From Chiridota heheva (Eukaryota; Echinodermata; Holothuroidea; Apodida; Chiridotidae), in NCBI GenBank assembly GCA_020152595.1, contig JAIGNY010000143.1, positions 1,080,001 through 1,144,000 on the forward strand: a DNA stretch of 64,000 nt, read 5' to 3'. Made by a program: the position numbers and the translations under genes. Positions 1 through 13,200 of this stretch are shown here, in pieces. The notes under the pieces are model-generated. The model had not been told where the DNA came from, searched no databases, and was given only the letters and a program-made list of their open reading frames with translations. Numbering within the stretch: the stretch's first letter is position 1; every line of letters starts with the position of its first letter.

Positions 1-1599
1 AAACAGTACTCGTGTCTTAAAAGTTTATTCATGACAATTATATATAAATTGTATATCTTATACAGTGCAGTACATGTACTGTAGGTAGGATTCTTTATCA
101 GTGTTCACACTAAGATTCAAAGTTTGGAGGGGGGATTTTCGCCCCCTGTGTAATGTTTTGAGGGATTTTAAGGAGAAAAAAGGCCAAAAAGACCCAAACT
201 ACCAAATAAAGGCCAAAAAATGCCAAAAGTTGGCTGAAACAAACCAAATTTAGTTTCTTTTTTGCTGAGAATCCCCCCCTCAATTATTTTTGAGTGTTAT
301 TTGATCGTATGTGCGAGAATCCTGCACTTTAATGCAAAACACTCTCCTTACAATAATCAACATGTTCTGAAAATAATGTTTTCTTCATATATATTAATCT
401 GATTAAAATGCAGAAGTTAATGCCTTTAACATATCGGTCAAAATTTCTAAAAAGAAGCTTCGCAAAGAACACGTTTCATCTATAACTGAATCAAACATTT
501 TAACAGTACTTTATATTAAGCTAATGCTAATTTAAATTCAGATTGTAGTAAAAGAATTGGGGCATTTACACTGACTGACCTACAGTAAATCCATATGCAT
601 TTGATGGTCACTGAATTAATAACTTGAACTAGATATGGAAGGTATTCATTTCCTGTCCTGAAGTTCTGATCATTGAAACAAAGCAAGGGACACATTAGTT
701 TAAGCTGCCTGGACAAGACGAGACAATTCAAGCTTTACAAAAAACAAGTATGTGTGATTAATCATCTTCATTGTGCATGGCACAATGCTAAGATGGGCAC
801 TTTCATTTATGATGCAAATATTACATCATTACATTACTAATTATGGTCTACCATTGATCATAAATTATTTTACAATGGCGTAACACCAGTATGAAGAATG
901 CTATTTTCCAACATAAATTTCTTTTACTTTTCATGAGTTGTTACAAAATGAGCCAAAGGTATGAACTTTTCATGTTTCCAAAGGGAAAAAATGTGACCAC
1001 AACATGAATTGTTTTGTAATACAAAATTTGTTAAATGTAAATATCTAATTTTGGCAATAACAAATACACTGTACACAAATTACAAGTACAGTTCCTATAA
1101 AGGATGACATGGTGAACCCGACAGGCAACATAAGCAGATAGGGTATGCTATCATTACAATAGTAATGGACAAAAGGTAGACTCTAGCAGACTAATAGAAC
1201 CTTTGTAGATTTCATACTCAGGAGGGATTAAAAGCTTCCTGGTGCATCAGAAATTTTAAATACCTGGAATACATGAAAATAAACCCTTTCCCCATAGTTT
1301 GACATCCATTTGATCATTTCTGAATGGAAGAGATAAAATAAATGATGGTTTTAAAATAAAAATGTTTTGGACGATTGGTTTATATAATTAATATAATTAA
1401 TTTATATAGCATTTTTAGTATACGTACAAAGCTACACTGAAAGCCCAGCTAAAGAAATCAACACTTAAAATACAATTTAAATTAATGGGTTTTCAGCGCT
1501 CTTAGAAATTTTATGTGATTATCAATATTGTGTATATCACTAGAAGTTGATTCCACCAACAGGCTCCACCCATGCAAACAGGCTCCACCCATGCATACA
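1..1599. other. Intergenic DNA, no gene seen
   Basis: AT-rich sequence with short frames only. A segment at 110-300 is rich in GGGGGGATTTTCGCCCCC-like and GGCCAAAAA-like words and looks like an old repeat. Nothing else is identifiable. Confidence 0.5.
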
Positions 1600-1620
1600 G
1601 GCTCCACTCATGCAAATGCC
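1545..1620. repeat. Short tandem repeat, about 18-bp unit, three to four copies
   Basis: The words AGGCTCCACCCATGCAAAC, AGGCTCCACCCATGCATAC and AGGCTCCACTCATGCAAAT follow each other directly, just beyond the 3' side of the LINE fragment that reads on the minus strand. Confidence 0.75.
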
Positions 1621-2290
1621 CTCCCCCCAAGTGTTGTGTGTTTTATGATTAAAACATTGAGCCAGAATGATGAACGATTGCAGAGGTTCTGTGTAGGTCT
1701 TTTACAAACAATGAGTACCCTAAGATACTGGGGTGCTTTACCATGGATGCAGTTGAAGACTTGAACTAAAACTTTGTACTGGATACGCATGTTAACAGGG
1801 AGCCAATGAAGGGAGTATAGGTGTGACATGATCATATTTCTGAGTCTCTTTGAGTATCCTTGCTACAAATTTTTGAACTTTTTTAATATACTGAATGAGG
1901 TTAGATGGCATACCAGCAAGAAGGGAGTTGCAATAGTCATTATCAGTCTATACGAGTGCATGAACAAGTAAATGAGGACCTGATTCTATTAATGTTGTAA
2001 AAATTGTGAAAGGCTGATCTATATTTCTTAATTTTATGTGATTTCATATTCAGATTACAATCGAGCCATACTCCCAGGTCCGAACACACTTAACAGCCTT
2101 TATAGGAAGACCACCAAACCAAACTGTTTCAATCTTTAGTTTTTTCAGTTGTTGAGGGTACCAAAGAAAATGATTTTGGTCTTATCATTATTCATTTTCA
2201 ACTTAAATCTAATCGTTCAATTTTGTATATCAGAAATACACCTTTCCATTTGGTTGATAGCTAATGCTTTAGACATTTAATTTAAAAATT
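1600..2290 (-). mobile_element. LINE fragment, reverse-transcriptase C-terminal region (CR1/L2-like)
   Basis: Read on the minus strand, the sequence encodes in order KMNNDKTKIIFFGTL (the post-catalytic thumb region), DYCNSLLAGMPSNL, then LHWLPVNMRIQYKVLVQVFN, GKAPQYL and LGGRAFA. This is the standard C-terminal signature of CR1/L2/Rex-type non-LTR retrotransposons (DYCNSLL ... HWLPV..RI.YK ... APxYL ... GxRAF). Several stops and frame changes interrupt it, so it is a dead, 5'-truncated copy. The catalytic FADD region is absent. Confidence 0.85.
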
Positions 2291-3098
2291 CAGAGTAAAG
2301 GCTAACAAGCTGATCAGGAATGCTGGATGTACTTTCTTCTTTATCGTGTTTTGAGAGCGACCTTTTCTTACCATCCAATTATCATAAAAGATAATGATCT
2401 AGCAACAATAATATGATTTCAGCAAGAAAATTTCATATGCAGCGCTTAATGTGGTTCTGCACTGGTTCATTAAAATGGTAATTAGTTGGACTGATGAAAC
2501 CAACAAAATAAAGATGACAAAACTGGTGAAAAATAAACACAGAGACGGTCACAGATCACAACAAAAGCTGACCATAAGTCGTCAATTTAAAATGAAAGAT
2601 ATATAAATATTTCATTGCAAACATAACATTTGCATGGACAATGATTATGTTAGCATTGCTAACATAACTATGGACGAATATGTCAACTATGTTTGGTAAT
2701 GGGGGAAAGGGGAAAATTTGTCTATGGGAGGGGGGGGGAAAGCCTATAAATCGGACAAAATATGTCACTTTTTTCTGGGAAAAAAGTTGGGGGGGTAAAG
2801 CGATCTCATGGGGAAAAAAACTTGAGGGGTCAGATTAATATTACATCAAATTGACTGTTTATTTCAGAAATAATACAATCTAGCTAATGTAACACCCTTG
2901 ATGGACAGACATATTTTAGAAGTTAATATATTTAAGCAAGTGGCATTGAAGTATATGTCTGTGTTATGTCATTCAGTTCAAAGACAGATCAGTCAAGATT
3001 AGGTATAAGTGGTAATAAAACTTTACTTTAGTTTTTAGTATAACTTATTCTCCCTATTGAAGTGCTAATGTTACACTGTATGTCATCATGTTAGATAT

Positions 3099-4648
3099 CA
3101 GGCATGTGAGAGACACTTGATAAAAAAAGCTGAAAGTAGCTTATTAAAAATAAATGTTGAAAAAATTGAAAGCAGTTTATTGCTGGCGCCGAAGGCGGCG
3201 AGCGCGAGCGCAATGCGCGAAACACTTTTGGCGTGGGGGCCAGGGGCCCACTTAAGGGCCCCTGGTGGGGGTCCAAGGAAACAGAAAATTTGATTTTCTT
3301 TGACTAGGAAAAAGGTCTCCTGAAAGAAATTTTTTATTTTAAAGAAGCTAATTTTCCTAATAAATCACCCCCAACCCCCCCTCAAAAAAAAGAAGAGGAA
3401 TTTCTATCAACTTTTCATTCAGAGCAGAATATAGTTCAGGCATGTCAGCAGCATTGAAAAAAAAGTCATTAATGACATAATCTGACGTCATGTTTTGATG
3501 TTTATAAATCAGTGGAAAATGAAAATAACTGCATCACAATTGCCACAAACCCCATTAGCAATATCATGGCACTCTTAAGGGTAGAGTTGGTTCTCTATTT
3601 CCTTTTACCATAGCACCACAGTGGACATAGGTTGGGCCAAGTTCGGGGTGACATAATGGCGGGGCCACTCCATGAATGTTGCCAATAAGGGTCCAAGGAA
3701 CCATTAACTGACATCCATGTACCAATATTCCATTTTCACAAGTACATAGTCGGGCCGAAGCCAACAGTCGGGGAAATGGCAGTGACAAGTTAAATGCTTT
3801 CTAACAATTATCACATCTTTTTATTCTTATTGTGAGTTAAGTCTTCACTTTTCTCATTTTTTATGGAATTAAGGATTTTTGTGCGACATTTTATGTCTTG
3901 TGCGACATTCACGCAGAAAAATATGCTGGCTAGAACACTGCACTGCCGAGGCGTACTGTGCTATTTTCCATACATAGAAGTGCAGTGCACCAGTATCATG
4001 AAACTCGCAAACTGAGAATTGCTTATATGCCGAAGTGTACTAGTTACACGAAAGATGTCAACCCTAACATTAAGCCTAACGTTAGACCCAAGTTACAATT
4101 GACCCCATCAAAGTTGCAGAACACAAAAAGATACACAGGTCTACATAATTATGTCAAATTATTTTTTACGGATTTATCGGTCCTATCCAAATTGGTGTCG
4201 AATATTCCTCCTCTATCGATGATTTTAAATCCCTTCATATTCTGGCTTGCCTGTGTACAGTGTACTACACTATACTATGTACGTATGTGTATATATGTTC
4301 GGTAATATTCCGCGAAAAATACACACTAACTTGTCTGCTTGCTTTATCCTTTTTTGAGGAGCATTCCCTCATTTCCCTTCAAAACAACATAATTATTTCC
4401 TCATTTCGTGAATAATTATGCATTATTGTTAGTTATAGAAGGAGAAATCTTGCCTGATATCAAGGTAATTTGCTGATTATATAAACATGATTGCACAACA
4501 CGAGGAAATCGGGACAATACAATATTTCGCGGTAGTATAATAGTAATTGATGCCAAGAGTGAAAAAAAGCGGAATGGAATAAAAACACGCGGAAACGCAA
4601 AACAAAAAACGCGGTATTCCGCGTAAAAGCGGAAGTCTCACATGCCTG
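3099..4648. mobile_element. Non-autonomous DNA transposon with CAGGCATGTGAGA ends
   Basis: The left end is CAGGCATGTGAGAGACACTT and the right end, reversed, is CAGGCATGTGAGACTTCCGC. Both flanks are AGATAT (3093-3098 and 4649-4654), a likely target duplication shortened from the 8 bp usual for hAT elements. The subterminal region at 4559-4635 is rich in CGCGG/GCGGAA words. No transposase frame is present; a GC-rich dispersed repeat (3183-3275) lies inside. hAT-like is the best placement, from the CA-GG start and the flank length. Confidence 0.65.
3183..3275. repeat. GC-rich dispersed repeat, copy 1
   Basis: It contains GGGGGCCAGGGGCCCACTTA followed by AGGGCCCCTGGTGGGG, a near-palindrome strongly GC-rich against an AT-rich background. 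Related copies occur at about 30975-31080 and 51490-51645. The palindromic core may form the end of a transposable element; I do not recognise the family. Confidence 0.7.
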
Positions 4649-4654
4649 AGATAT

Positions 4655-7030
4655 ACTTCAACATAAATTATGATAGCAATTGTAATTTTTGAAATTTCAA
4701 AATTACATCAAATTGGTTGTTTATTTCAGTAATATTAAATATTGCTAACAAAAGACCCATGTTAGATGGGCATAACATTTGCAATGTTTATCAAAAGATA
4801 TTTTACCAAATAAGCAAAGGACATTGAAAAATGTTCTGCGAGCACTTTTGGCAAATGCTCACAATAATATACCACCAAAACAAGTACATGCTTTAAATTT
4901 CGATAAAATGCCAAAATATTTTTCACCTTTTGGATGGACATTAAAGGGGAATAGCAGACAGCTCATAATTCCTAAAAGGACCAATATTAACAGTGCATAC
5001 ATATCAAAATTGCTTCAATTGTTTTGTAGTTTAATTGATAAATATTAATTGTATAAACAACCTAAATATATGGGAGTTCAGTCCATCCAATAAGTGCTCA
5101 AAATATGACTGAGTCATGACAACTTTTGTCATGACTTAAAGTCATGACTCATGACAACATACTATTTTATCTTTTTTATTAGAACATGTTATGAGCAAAC
5201 AATTGGTACAAGATTTGTTTAAATGATGAATACTTTGAATTTCATGAACACAACATGGGGTGGTGTTTTGGACCCCATAACTGTGAAATCTGCCCTAAAG
5301 CAGGAAGTCTGGAAGGTTACGTATGCCAATGTCTGTATACACAATAAGCGTACTTCAACAACAAAGAAACATGTTCAATACTCATTTTGAATACTTTTTT
5401 TATACAATTTCAAACTATGAAAACAATGATGCTGTGAAATGAAGCGTTTTTGACCATGAATACCTATTGAATTGGTCATGTTCTGTTTGCACTGTTCTTT
5501 TAAAAGGTCATAACTAAGATGATGATTATTACAAGCATATGAGAAAAAAATTCCAAAGCAATATCAATTTCCAAAGCAATATCAATTTTTGTTTCCTGTG
5601 ACAGTAAGAACCATGCTTATCTAGAGATCTTATTGTAAATTAATTTCCAAAATAAAATCCCTTTAAAGGGGTGTCGAGCTGAAAATCACTTTTGTTAACC
5701 ATAAATAAATTGAAAAGATATATTAAAGAATTCTTTTAGTTTTTGAGCATCAGATACATTTGATATATACATGAACCAAACTTAAAAACAAGGTTAATGA
5801 ATGATTTACCAAAGTAAAGCAAAGCAATTAAGTTGAATGACACTGAGGTGAAATTATAAATCATGTCTGAAACTTTTTCCTCCATTTTCCCTAAAATCTT
5901 GTCACTGAAAATGATGAATTGCAATTAACCTCATCAAGACTTAGTTACCACAGGTTTATCTTAGGTCATGGGATCCCACAAGTATCTTGACTGATGGAAA
6001 GTTTTCATCACATAAGAAGCAACCTTAACCTGTTCATGGAGAACATGTTGAAATCAATATGATTACTTTCAAGCAATCATTGTAGAGGAAATCGTTAAAA
6101 TTGTACTTTATGTCCAAATTGTATTTACTAGTCTTATCCTCTCACATAAAAAGTAAGGATAGAAAAGAAAATGCACACAAAATATTGATGTCCAGTCAGC
6201 TAAATATATCGTGAAATAAGCACTTATTCACAATTGCTCAATCTTATTTGTCCTCGAGCAAATCCTTGTAACACTATCCAAGCATGATTTCATTTACAGT
6301 GTTTGTGTTGCTTGCAGCACATTGTGTGAGAATCAGCCTTGATCTCTTTTCAAATGTAAATAGCATATTTCCCTCCAGCCAATACAAAAAGTCAGATTGA
6401 ATAGTATAAATTGCATCTTAAATGCGATTTTACTAGCCACAAAAAACATAAAAGCAAACAATTTAGCTGGATAATGCTTGTTGCTGAGCTGCGGCTAACT
6501 ATGATATAAAGCCATGAAGCTTCACAGAAATAGCTAATGAAAACACCAACAAGAATACAAGAAATATAAATGTAAAATTAGACATAAATAGCAACCTTCA
6601 GTAACTTACTGCCATACATTTCACATGGGGTGTTAAACTTAAAGCTGAAATTGTAACCTGTTAAGTCAATCTGTAATGACAGCATTACAACCTTTACCAA
6701 ATTATACTTGTGAAAAATTGAAAAATTAATATTTGAGAGGCTAGTGTACTCACACAGTGTCATTTAGGGATACAAGCAGTTTCAATCAAATGACAACTTT
6801 TAAATGTCATCTACAACCAGTGGAAAATTTGTCAGTGGTAAGGTTGCAATGCATATCAATAATTAAACTGATCTTAACTGGCAGTGCCATGAACCTCATG
6901 CTCTTTGGAAACATTGCTTAAGAAAAAAGATAAGGGGTGGACTTGCTTTAAATGTTCAAATTTGTTCTTATTAGGACTGTTAATGACCTGCTTGTGAACT
7001 ACCAGCATGATCAGGAAATTTCTTTTCTTC
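4655..7030. other. Region 3' of MEIOC, no gene seen
   Basis: AT-rich and largely unique. Contains an 89-codon frame at 4779-5048 (plus) with no recognisable motif, and a cluster of GTCATGAC words at 5100-5160. Further MEIOC 3' exons could be hidden here but none is convincing. Confidence 0.45.
5100..5160. repeat. Cluster of GTCATGAC palindromes
   Basis: The eight-base palindrome GTCATGAC occurs repeatedly within 60 bases, interleaved with TGAGTCATGAC. The words resemble bZIP (AP-1/CRE-type) sites but could equally be a decayed micro-repeat. Confidence 0.5.
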
Positions 7031-7249
7031 TTAGTGATCATAAATTTTGAATTTATTTTGTAAATTACTAAAATTCGGATACAAATTATAACTTCCAGAT
7101 AACAGAATTTTCTCTGACTTTATCAGAAGCTCAAGATAAATTCTGATGCTCTTTTGCCGATCAACAACAAATGGCTTAAATTGCACACTCGTGGGATGAA
7201 TCAACAGCAAAACCAAACTTTGCATTATCTGTCCAGAAAGCTGTACAGA
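7031..7249 (-). CDS. MEIOC: Probable last or penultimate MEIOC exon
   Basis: After a 115-base intron, a candidate acceptor (GTAATCAG) opens a 72-codon frame in the required phase 0, ending in TAA at 7033-7031. Homology supports part of it. QIMQSL lines up with KMERL, the H of LLLIHP sits at the same distance from M as in human MEIOC, and DRQKSIRI resembles DRHLESIHI. The later residues ([10 protein letters not shown] onward) match nothing I recall, and a polyadenylation-like AATAAA lies inside the frame near 7050. The true exon may therefore end at an unseen donor after about residue 45. A second in-phase acceptor gives a start at 7240. The conserved tail known from vertebrates (CQDDRDVF region) was not found. 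Confidence 0.5.
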   Translation of the reverse strand, partial: SVQLSGQIMQSLVLLLIHPTSVQFKPFVVDRQKSIRIYLELLIKSEKILLSGSYNLYPNFSNLQNKFKIYDH

Positions 7250-10200
7250 CTGATTACATGACACTTCTGATCGAGAGACTATATTCAAATGGAATCTCAT
7301 CTTCTTTCAAATACAATGCTGCAATTGAAACTGTAACACAACACAAATAAAAGAGAATTGTTACCTTGTGATATTCCTTGTCAATATCACAAATGAGAAG
7401 GTCTACTTTAGTAGGGCCATCTGGGAGTTGAAAGCTGGGAATACTGTTTGAACTGGAGATTCGCTGTCCTGGGAAAAGTTTTGACAAGTCAGACTCATAC
7501 TGCACAAAAAACAAAAATAATAGTACTATGAAAACCCGGTTACATTCAAAGCAGTACTATTATTATATTAATTACTTTTTGTTTTGGATAGTTAAGACCG
7601 TGCATTCATTAGCAGTAGGTGGGTAAAATATCACTATGGCCTCGATAACATAAATTTATAATTCAAAATAGAAACTTCAATTGTGAACACTTTGTCAACA
7701 CTTTTTGTGGTTGAATAAATCTGGCATTTGAATTCTGAGAGGCATTTTTCAAATTATGTAAAACGCCAACTAATTATTTTAAATTATGGATGATTCAAGT
7801 TTCAAGATAAAAGCAAATAATTTGAATAATATGTTAAAGGCATGCCCAAGATGTTCATGTAATTTTTTTAATTTCCAAAAAAGTTATGTCATTGTTGATT
7901 TTCAGAAAGTCTTTTCAAGTGATTGTTGATTTTGGTTATGGCCAAATTGAAAAAGACAACAAATCTGATGCTTCCATTAAAACACTGTTGTGGCAGAGGA
8001 TTTATGGAAAAGATTTGAAAGCTTTACCATTGATGACATCAGTGCAAGATCATCTCTGCCTCCCCCACCCCTCTGCAAATTGGCCAGATGCTTATCTTTA
8101 ATTTCATTGATTTAAAAACACAATAAGAGCTGATTTTATAGTATTGGAATTGGTCAAGATCCATTTTAAATCAGAAAATAATTGACATTCTCTTCTACTT
8201 CACTCTTAACTGAAGGTTAGTCAGATGTTCATCTTCAGGTTTAACACTAAAACAATCACAATTGATGTTGCATCTAACAAAACAAAAAACCCAAATTGAG
8301 TAGCATAATTTCACTAGCAATATTCATTTTGAGATGAAAATTAAAAGAAAAAGCCTCACAAAATTGTACTTTCGGCATATCAGCATAGATATGCCGCAAA
8401 CCCCCTTTTTTCTGTCAATTCTGGGTGAACTATAAGTCTTTCCGGAGGATTCTGTTACATTTGCAAAGGTTGCGATTCTCTAACAATTTTCACAAAGTGC
8501 AGATAACATAATGAGAACTGCTTCAATGACATATAACTAAGTCACTTCTTTATGATAGCAGAGGAACAAATATGGAAATTTCAAGGACTATTTAACCTAC
8601 TTAAAGCTTTCCTTCCTTAACATCTTTAACATTTGCAAAATTGATCTCGCTAGAACAAACAACAACTCAAGGGCTTCTTGTCCTTGAAACACTTTTTGTA
8701 TCAATTCCAAACAGGTAAATAGTGCAAATACTTTATCGCTGAATAACAATATGAATGCAAATGAGGAGAGGTAATTAATTACCTTCCGTCTCTCTGTTTC
8801 AAGGTTCTGAAGCTCAACATGGTTGAAATGTATGAATTGCTCCAAAGTGCTGGTTAAGTTTCCAAGTACAAAGGCATTATCACCATGATGCAACACCTGA
8901 TGATGGTTTGGAATTGGTCTTGTTGCAATTGCATTTTCATACTTCTTATGTGCATACTGCTGCTGAGAAGCAAGTGGATCATGTTGGTAAGGCAAATGTC
9001 GATTTTGTGGAAAATCTTTGTATGCAGCGGGCACTAGTGTCATGACTGGGCGTAGTTGTCTGTTTGTATGCACCAACGTGCCTGCCCCCTCACCAATCAT
9101 CTTGGCAATTTGTGTGGTATGGAGGGATTCCTTATTTTGAAAATTTCTATGAAAGTGCACTGGATCCCCAAGGCTGCTAAGCTGTCCAATATTCTGCCAT
9201 TGTCCATTATTTCCCAACAAATTATTAATATTTTGACTAGGAAACACCCTCCCACTTTGTTTCAAACTGTTTTGGTACTGGTTGAATGTAGCTTGCTGTT
9301 GCCCTAATTTGATCTTTCTCAACAATTCCAAATGCTCTCGGGTAATCATCTGGCTATTTGTGTACGTGTGTGGCAAAGCTGCTCTTGAATAGACATCATG
9401 CACTTTTCCAGGTGGAAACAAAACCTCATTTGAGCTTGTGCATGGCTCAAACTGAACAACTGTGTTTCCTACTTGTGGGTTAGACATTGACGACTGTGCT
9501 TTTGTCTGTGCTGTGCCACTATTAGGGGTTCCCCTCGCTACATCAGCATAAGATGATGTTTCTGGCTGCCTCAAGGATTGAAAAGCCTCAAGCTGAACAG
9601 TATGCTGAGCATGATTTTCTGAACCTTTCACAATAAAAAAGAAATACAAGCAAGTGAACTCAATAGAATTTCATATAACAATACAGAAATATAACTTGGT
9701 GCCTATCACAGACACAAATAAATACAGGGAAGCTTCTTGTCTAACATTAATCTTAATTGCATGTATTAGTAAATCAAACATGATACAATTTTATAGCTAA
9801 ATCTGTTGTGGTTGATTATTACATCATGTGCTCTGACACAAACATTCTCACCCCACCCACACATTCACAAGAATATACCAATTTCGATTGATATACCTGC
9901 TTTATGACAAATTCATTCCAAATAAGCTTACTTTTTTATATTAACATTTTTTTACTGTATTTGAAATTGATACCAAACAACTTCAAACATGACTAGAACG
10001 GTAAATACCATCATGGTTTGCATGCCCATGCAAATTGACACCCATATCATATGATCCGGCCAATTATAAAAATGGCATCTCACACTTAATTCCCACATGG
10101 CATCCTATGTCCCACATGGCATCCTATGTCCCACATGGCATCCCACCCCATGTCCCACATGGCATCCCACCCCATGTCCCACATAGCATCCCACTCCATG

Positions 10201-13200
10201 TCCCACATGGCATCCCACCCCATGTCCCACATGGCATCCCACCCCATGTCCCACATGGCATCCCACTCCATGTCCCACATGGCATCCCACCCCATGTCCC
10301 ACATGGCATCCCACTCCATGGCATCCTACCCCATGTACCACACCACATCCCATGTCCCACATGGCATTCCACCATATCTCCCACATGGCATCCCATGTCC
10401 CACATGGCATTCCATCATATGTCCCACAGGGCATCCCATCCTATGACCCACATGGCATCCCACCCCATGTCCCACATGGCATCCCACTTCATGTCCCACA
10501 TGGCATCCTACCCCATGTACCACACGACATCCCATCCCATGTCCCACATGGCATTCCACCATATCTCCCACATGGCATCCTACCCCATGTGACATCCCAT
10601 GTCCCACATGGCATTCCATCATGTCCCACAGGGCATCCCATCCTATGACCCACATGGCACCCCACCCCATGTCCCACATGGCATCCCACCCCATGTCCCA
10701 CACGACATCCCATCCCATGTCCCACATGGCCTTCCACCATATCTCCCACATGGCATTGCACCCCATGTCCCACATGGCATTCCACCATATCTCCCACATG
10801 GCATCCCACCCCATGTCCCACATGACATCCCGTGTCCCACATGGCATTCCATCATATGTCCCACAGGGCATTCCACCATATCTCCCACATGGCATTCCAC
10901 CACAGTGTCTCACATGGCATATTCCACCATATGTCCCACATGGCATCCCATGCTATGACCCACATGGATCCCATCCTACATGTGTGTCCCACATTAATCC
11001 AATTATATGTATCACATGACATCCCTCCATATGTCCCACATGGCATCCTTCCCTGTGTGCTGCATCAGTGGCTTCCCACCTGATGTCCCACCATATGTTC
11101 TACATGGTATCCCTCCCAATGACATCCTACTTTATGTACCACATGGCATCACATCCCATGTTCCCATGGCCTTCCACCCTATGTCCCACATAGCCTCCTA
11201 CCCTGTCACATATGGCATCCTACCTGATGTTACACATGGCATCCTACCTTATGTCACACATGGCATCACAACCTATGTCACACTCTGTGTTACTCGTGGC
11301 ATCCCACCATGTCCCACATGGCATTCTACCCTGTTCCAAATGGCATCCCACCCCCCATGTCCCACATGGTCCCCCACCCCATGTCCCACATGACATCCCA
11401 TAGGCTCCATAAGAAGTCCCATCCAAGCTATCAGTCACTGATTGAGCATACTATGTATGAAAGTGTCAGTTCATATAATAACTTATATGCAAATGACTTA
11501 ATGAAATGGGGTGGGACGCCATGTCCCACATGACATCCCATGTCCCACATGACATCCATCCATGGCAATCCACCCTATGTCCTGCATGGCATTCCACCAC
11601 ATATCCTACATGGCATTCCACCCTGTTCCACATGGCATCCCACCCCACGTCCCATATGGTATCCCACCTTATGTCCCACATGTCATCCCACCCTATGTCT
11701 CACATGACGTCCCATAAGCTCCATAAGAAGTCTCATCCTAGCTATCACAGTTCCTGATTGAGCATACTTTGTATTAAAGTGTCAGTTCATATAATAACTT
11801 ATATGCAAATGAGTTGTTGAATAAGAAAAAAAAGGGGAGTCAAATAATTATGCCTGATATAGCCCTTAGTGTATACAACATGGTAAATATTATATCATAT
11901 GTCCCTCATGGCCCCCATCCATGTCCCATATGGCATCCCTCCCTATGTTTATATGCAATCACATCCTGTCACACTCCCTGACTAAGCATGCTAATTAAAA
12001 AAGTCTGGTCAGGTCATATACTGTAGTAACTTTATGCAAATGAACACAATAATAAAGGTGGAGTTTAAAAAATCATGCCTGATATAACTGTTTGGTGCCC
12101 AAATATTTTAAAGGATTTTAGGGATTTCAAATCTCAATTGCTACAAGAGAGACTTGTGGATCTCTAAAGAATATTGGAAAATTATATCATTTTACAGTTA
12201 TCTTCTAAGAAAATATCAAATGTATTGTAGACTTTTTAAGGAACTAGTCTTTAATCCTATCTTAAGTACCTCTGAAAAACTTTAACATTTATAAGGAAAT
12301 TCTGAGGAATTCTCAAAAAACTTTTAACATTTCTGAGGAAATCTCAGGACAAATCTGTAGACGGCCGGACGGATGTAATCGCCATTACATAAGGTTCGCA
12401 TAAATGCTTCGCATGCGAACCAAAAATAACATTAGGTCCACTTCTTAAACCATTTAAGAATGGATAAAATAACGTAAGACCTTTCCTTTCTGTGAAGCAA
12501 ATATACATCACATTTATTTTCAAATTTCCTAGAACCCACACCCTAGTATAGAAAATAAGTAGCATAATTCGTATATCCTGTTGATGTAAGACAACTGACA
12601 AGAAATATCTTTCACTTCATTACCTGATATTTTGAAAAATGTACAAGAAAGCTGTTCACTTACCCTATAAATCAGAGGCACACACAAAAACTTTTTATTG
12701 TTTTGATAATAAAAAGCTTTTAGTGTGATGTGTTTGTTATTTTTATTCAATTTTATTTAGAAATGGCCTTTATGTTAATGAAAATATAATTTGAAAGATT
12801 GCTCTCAGCTGTATTTTCTCATTTAAACAACAATGTTTGTGCATATGGGACAGACTAACAAGGCAGTGTTATTCAATATTTCATGTATCACTAAAAAATA
12901 AGAATAACTTTTAGGGGAGGAGGTGGTAATTACCACATTGTCGAACAGCTGTAGGGGAACAATATCTTTTGTTATCGATCTGCAGAAGAGTATGAAATTC
13001 GTAAAGCACTTACCGTATTCCATGTAAGAAGCACCACTGCTCTAATAAGCGCCCACCAAACATTTGTTGACTGATAACATAATTCATTTGATTAATTTGA
13101 AGACTTCAAATACTTAAATTTTGTTACATTCTTTGCTTCTTTTGCATGTGATGCTCACAGTGTTTTTGTGATGGTTATTGTGGGGCTAGTATATAACCAA

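Noticed and set aside
8597-8782. Extension of the MEIOC frame past lysine into [14 protein letters not shown]
   Set aside because: A consensus donor (AAG|GTAATT) precedes it, and the next exon continues the family homology in the same phase.
9056-9307. 83-codon plus-strand frame
   Set aside because: Antisense shadow of the large MEIOC exon.
10035-11757. Many overlapping open frames on both strands ([16 protein letters not shown] and similar)
   Set aside because: They come from a 24-bp minisatellite whose period is divisible by three; no non-repetitive sequence or start context supports a protein.
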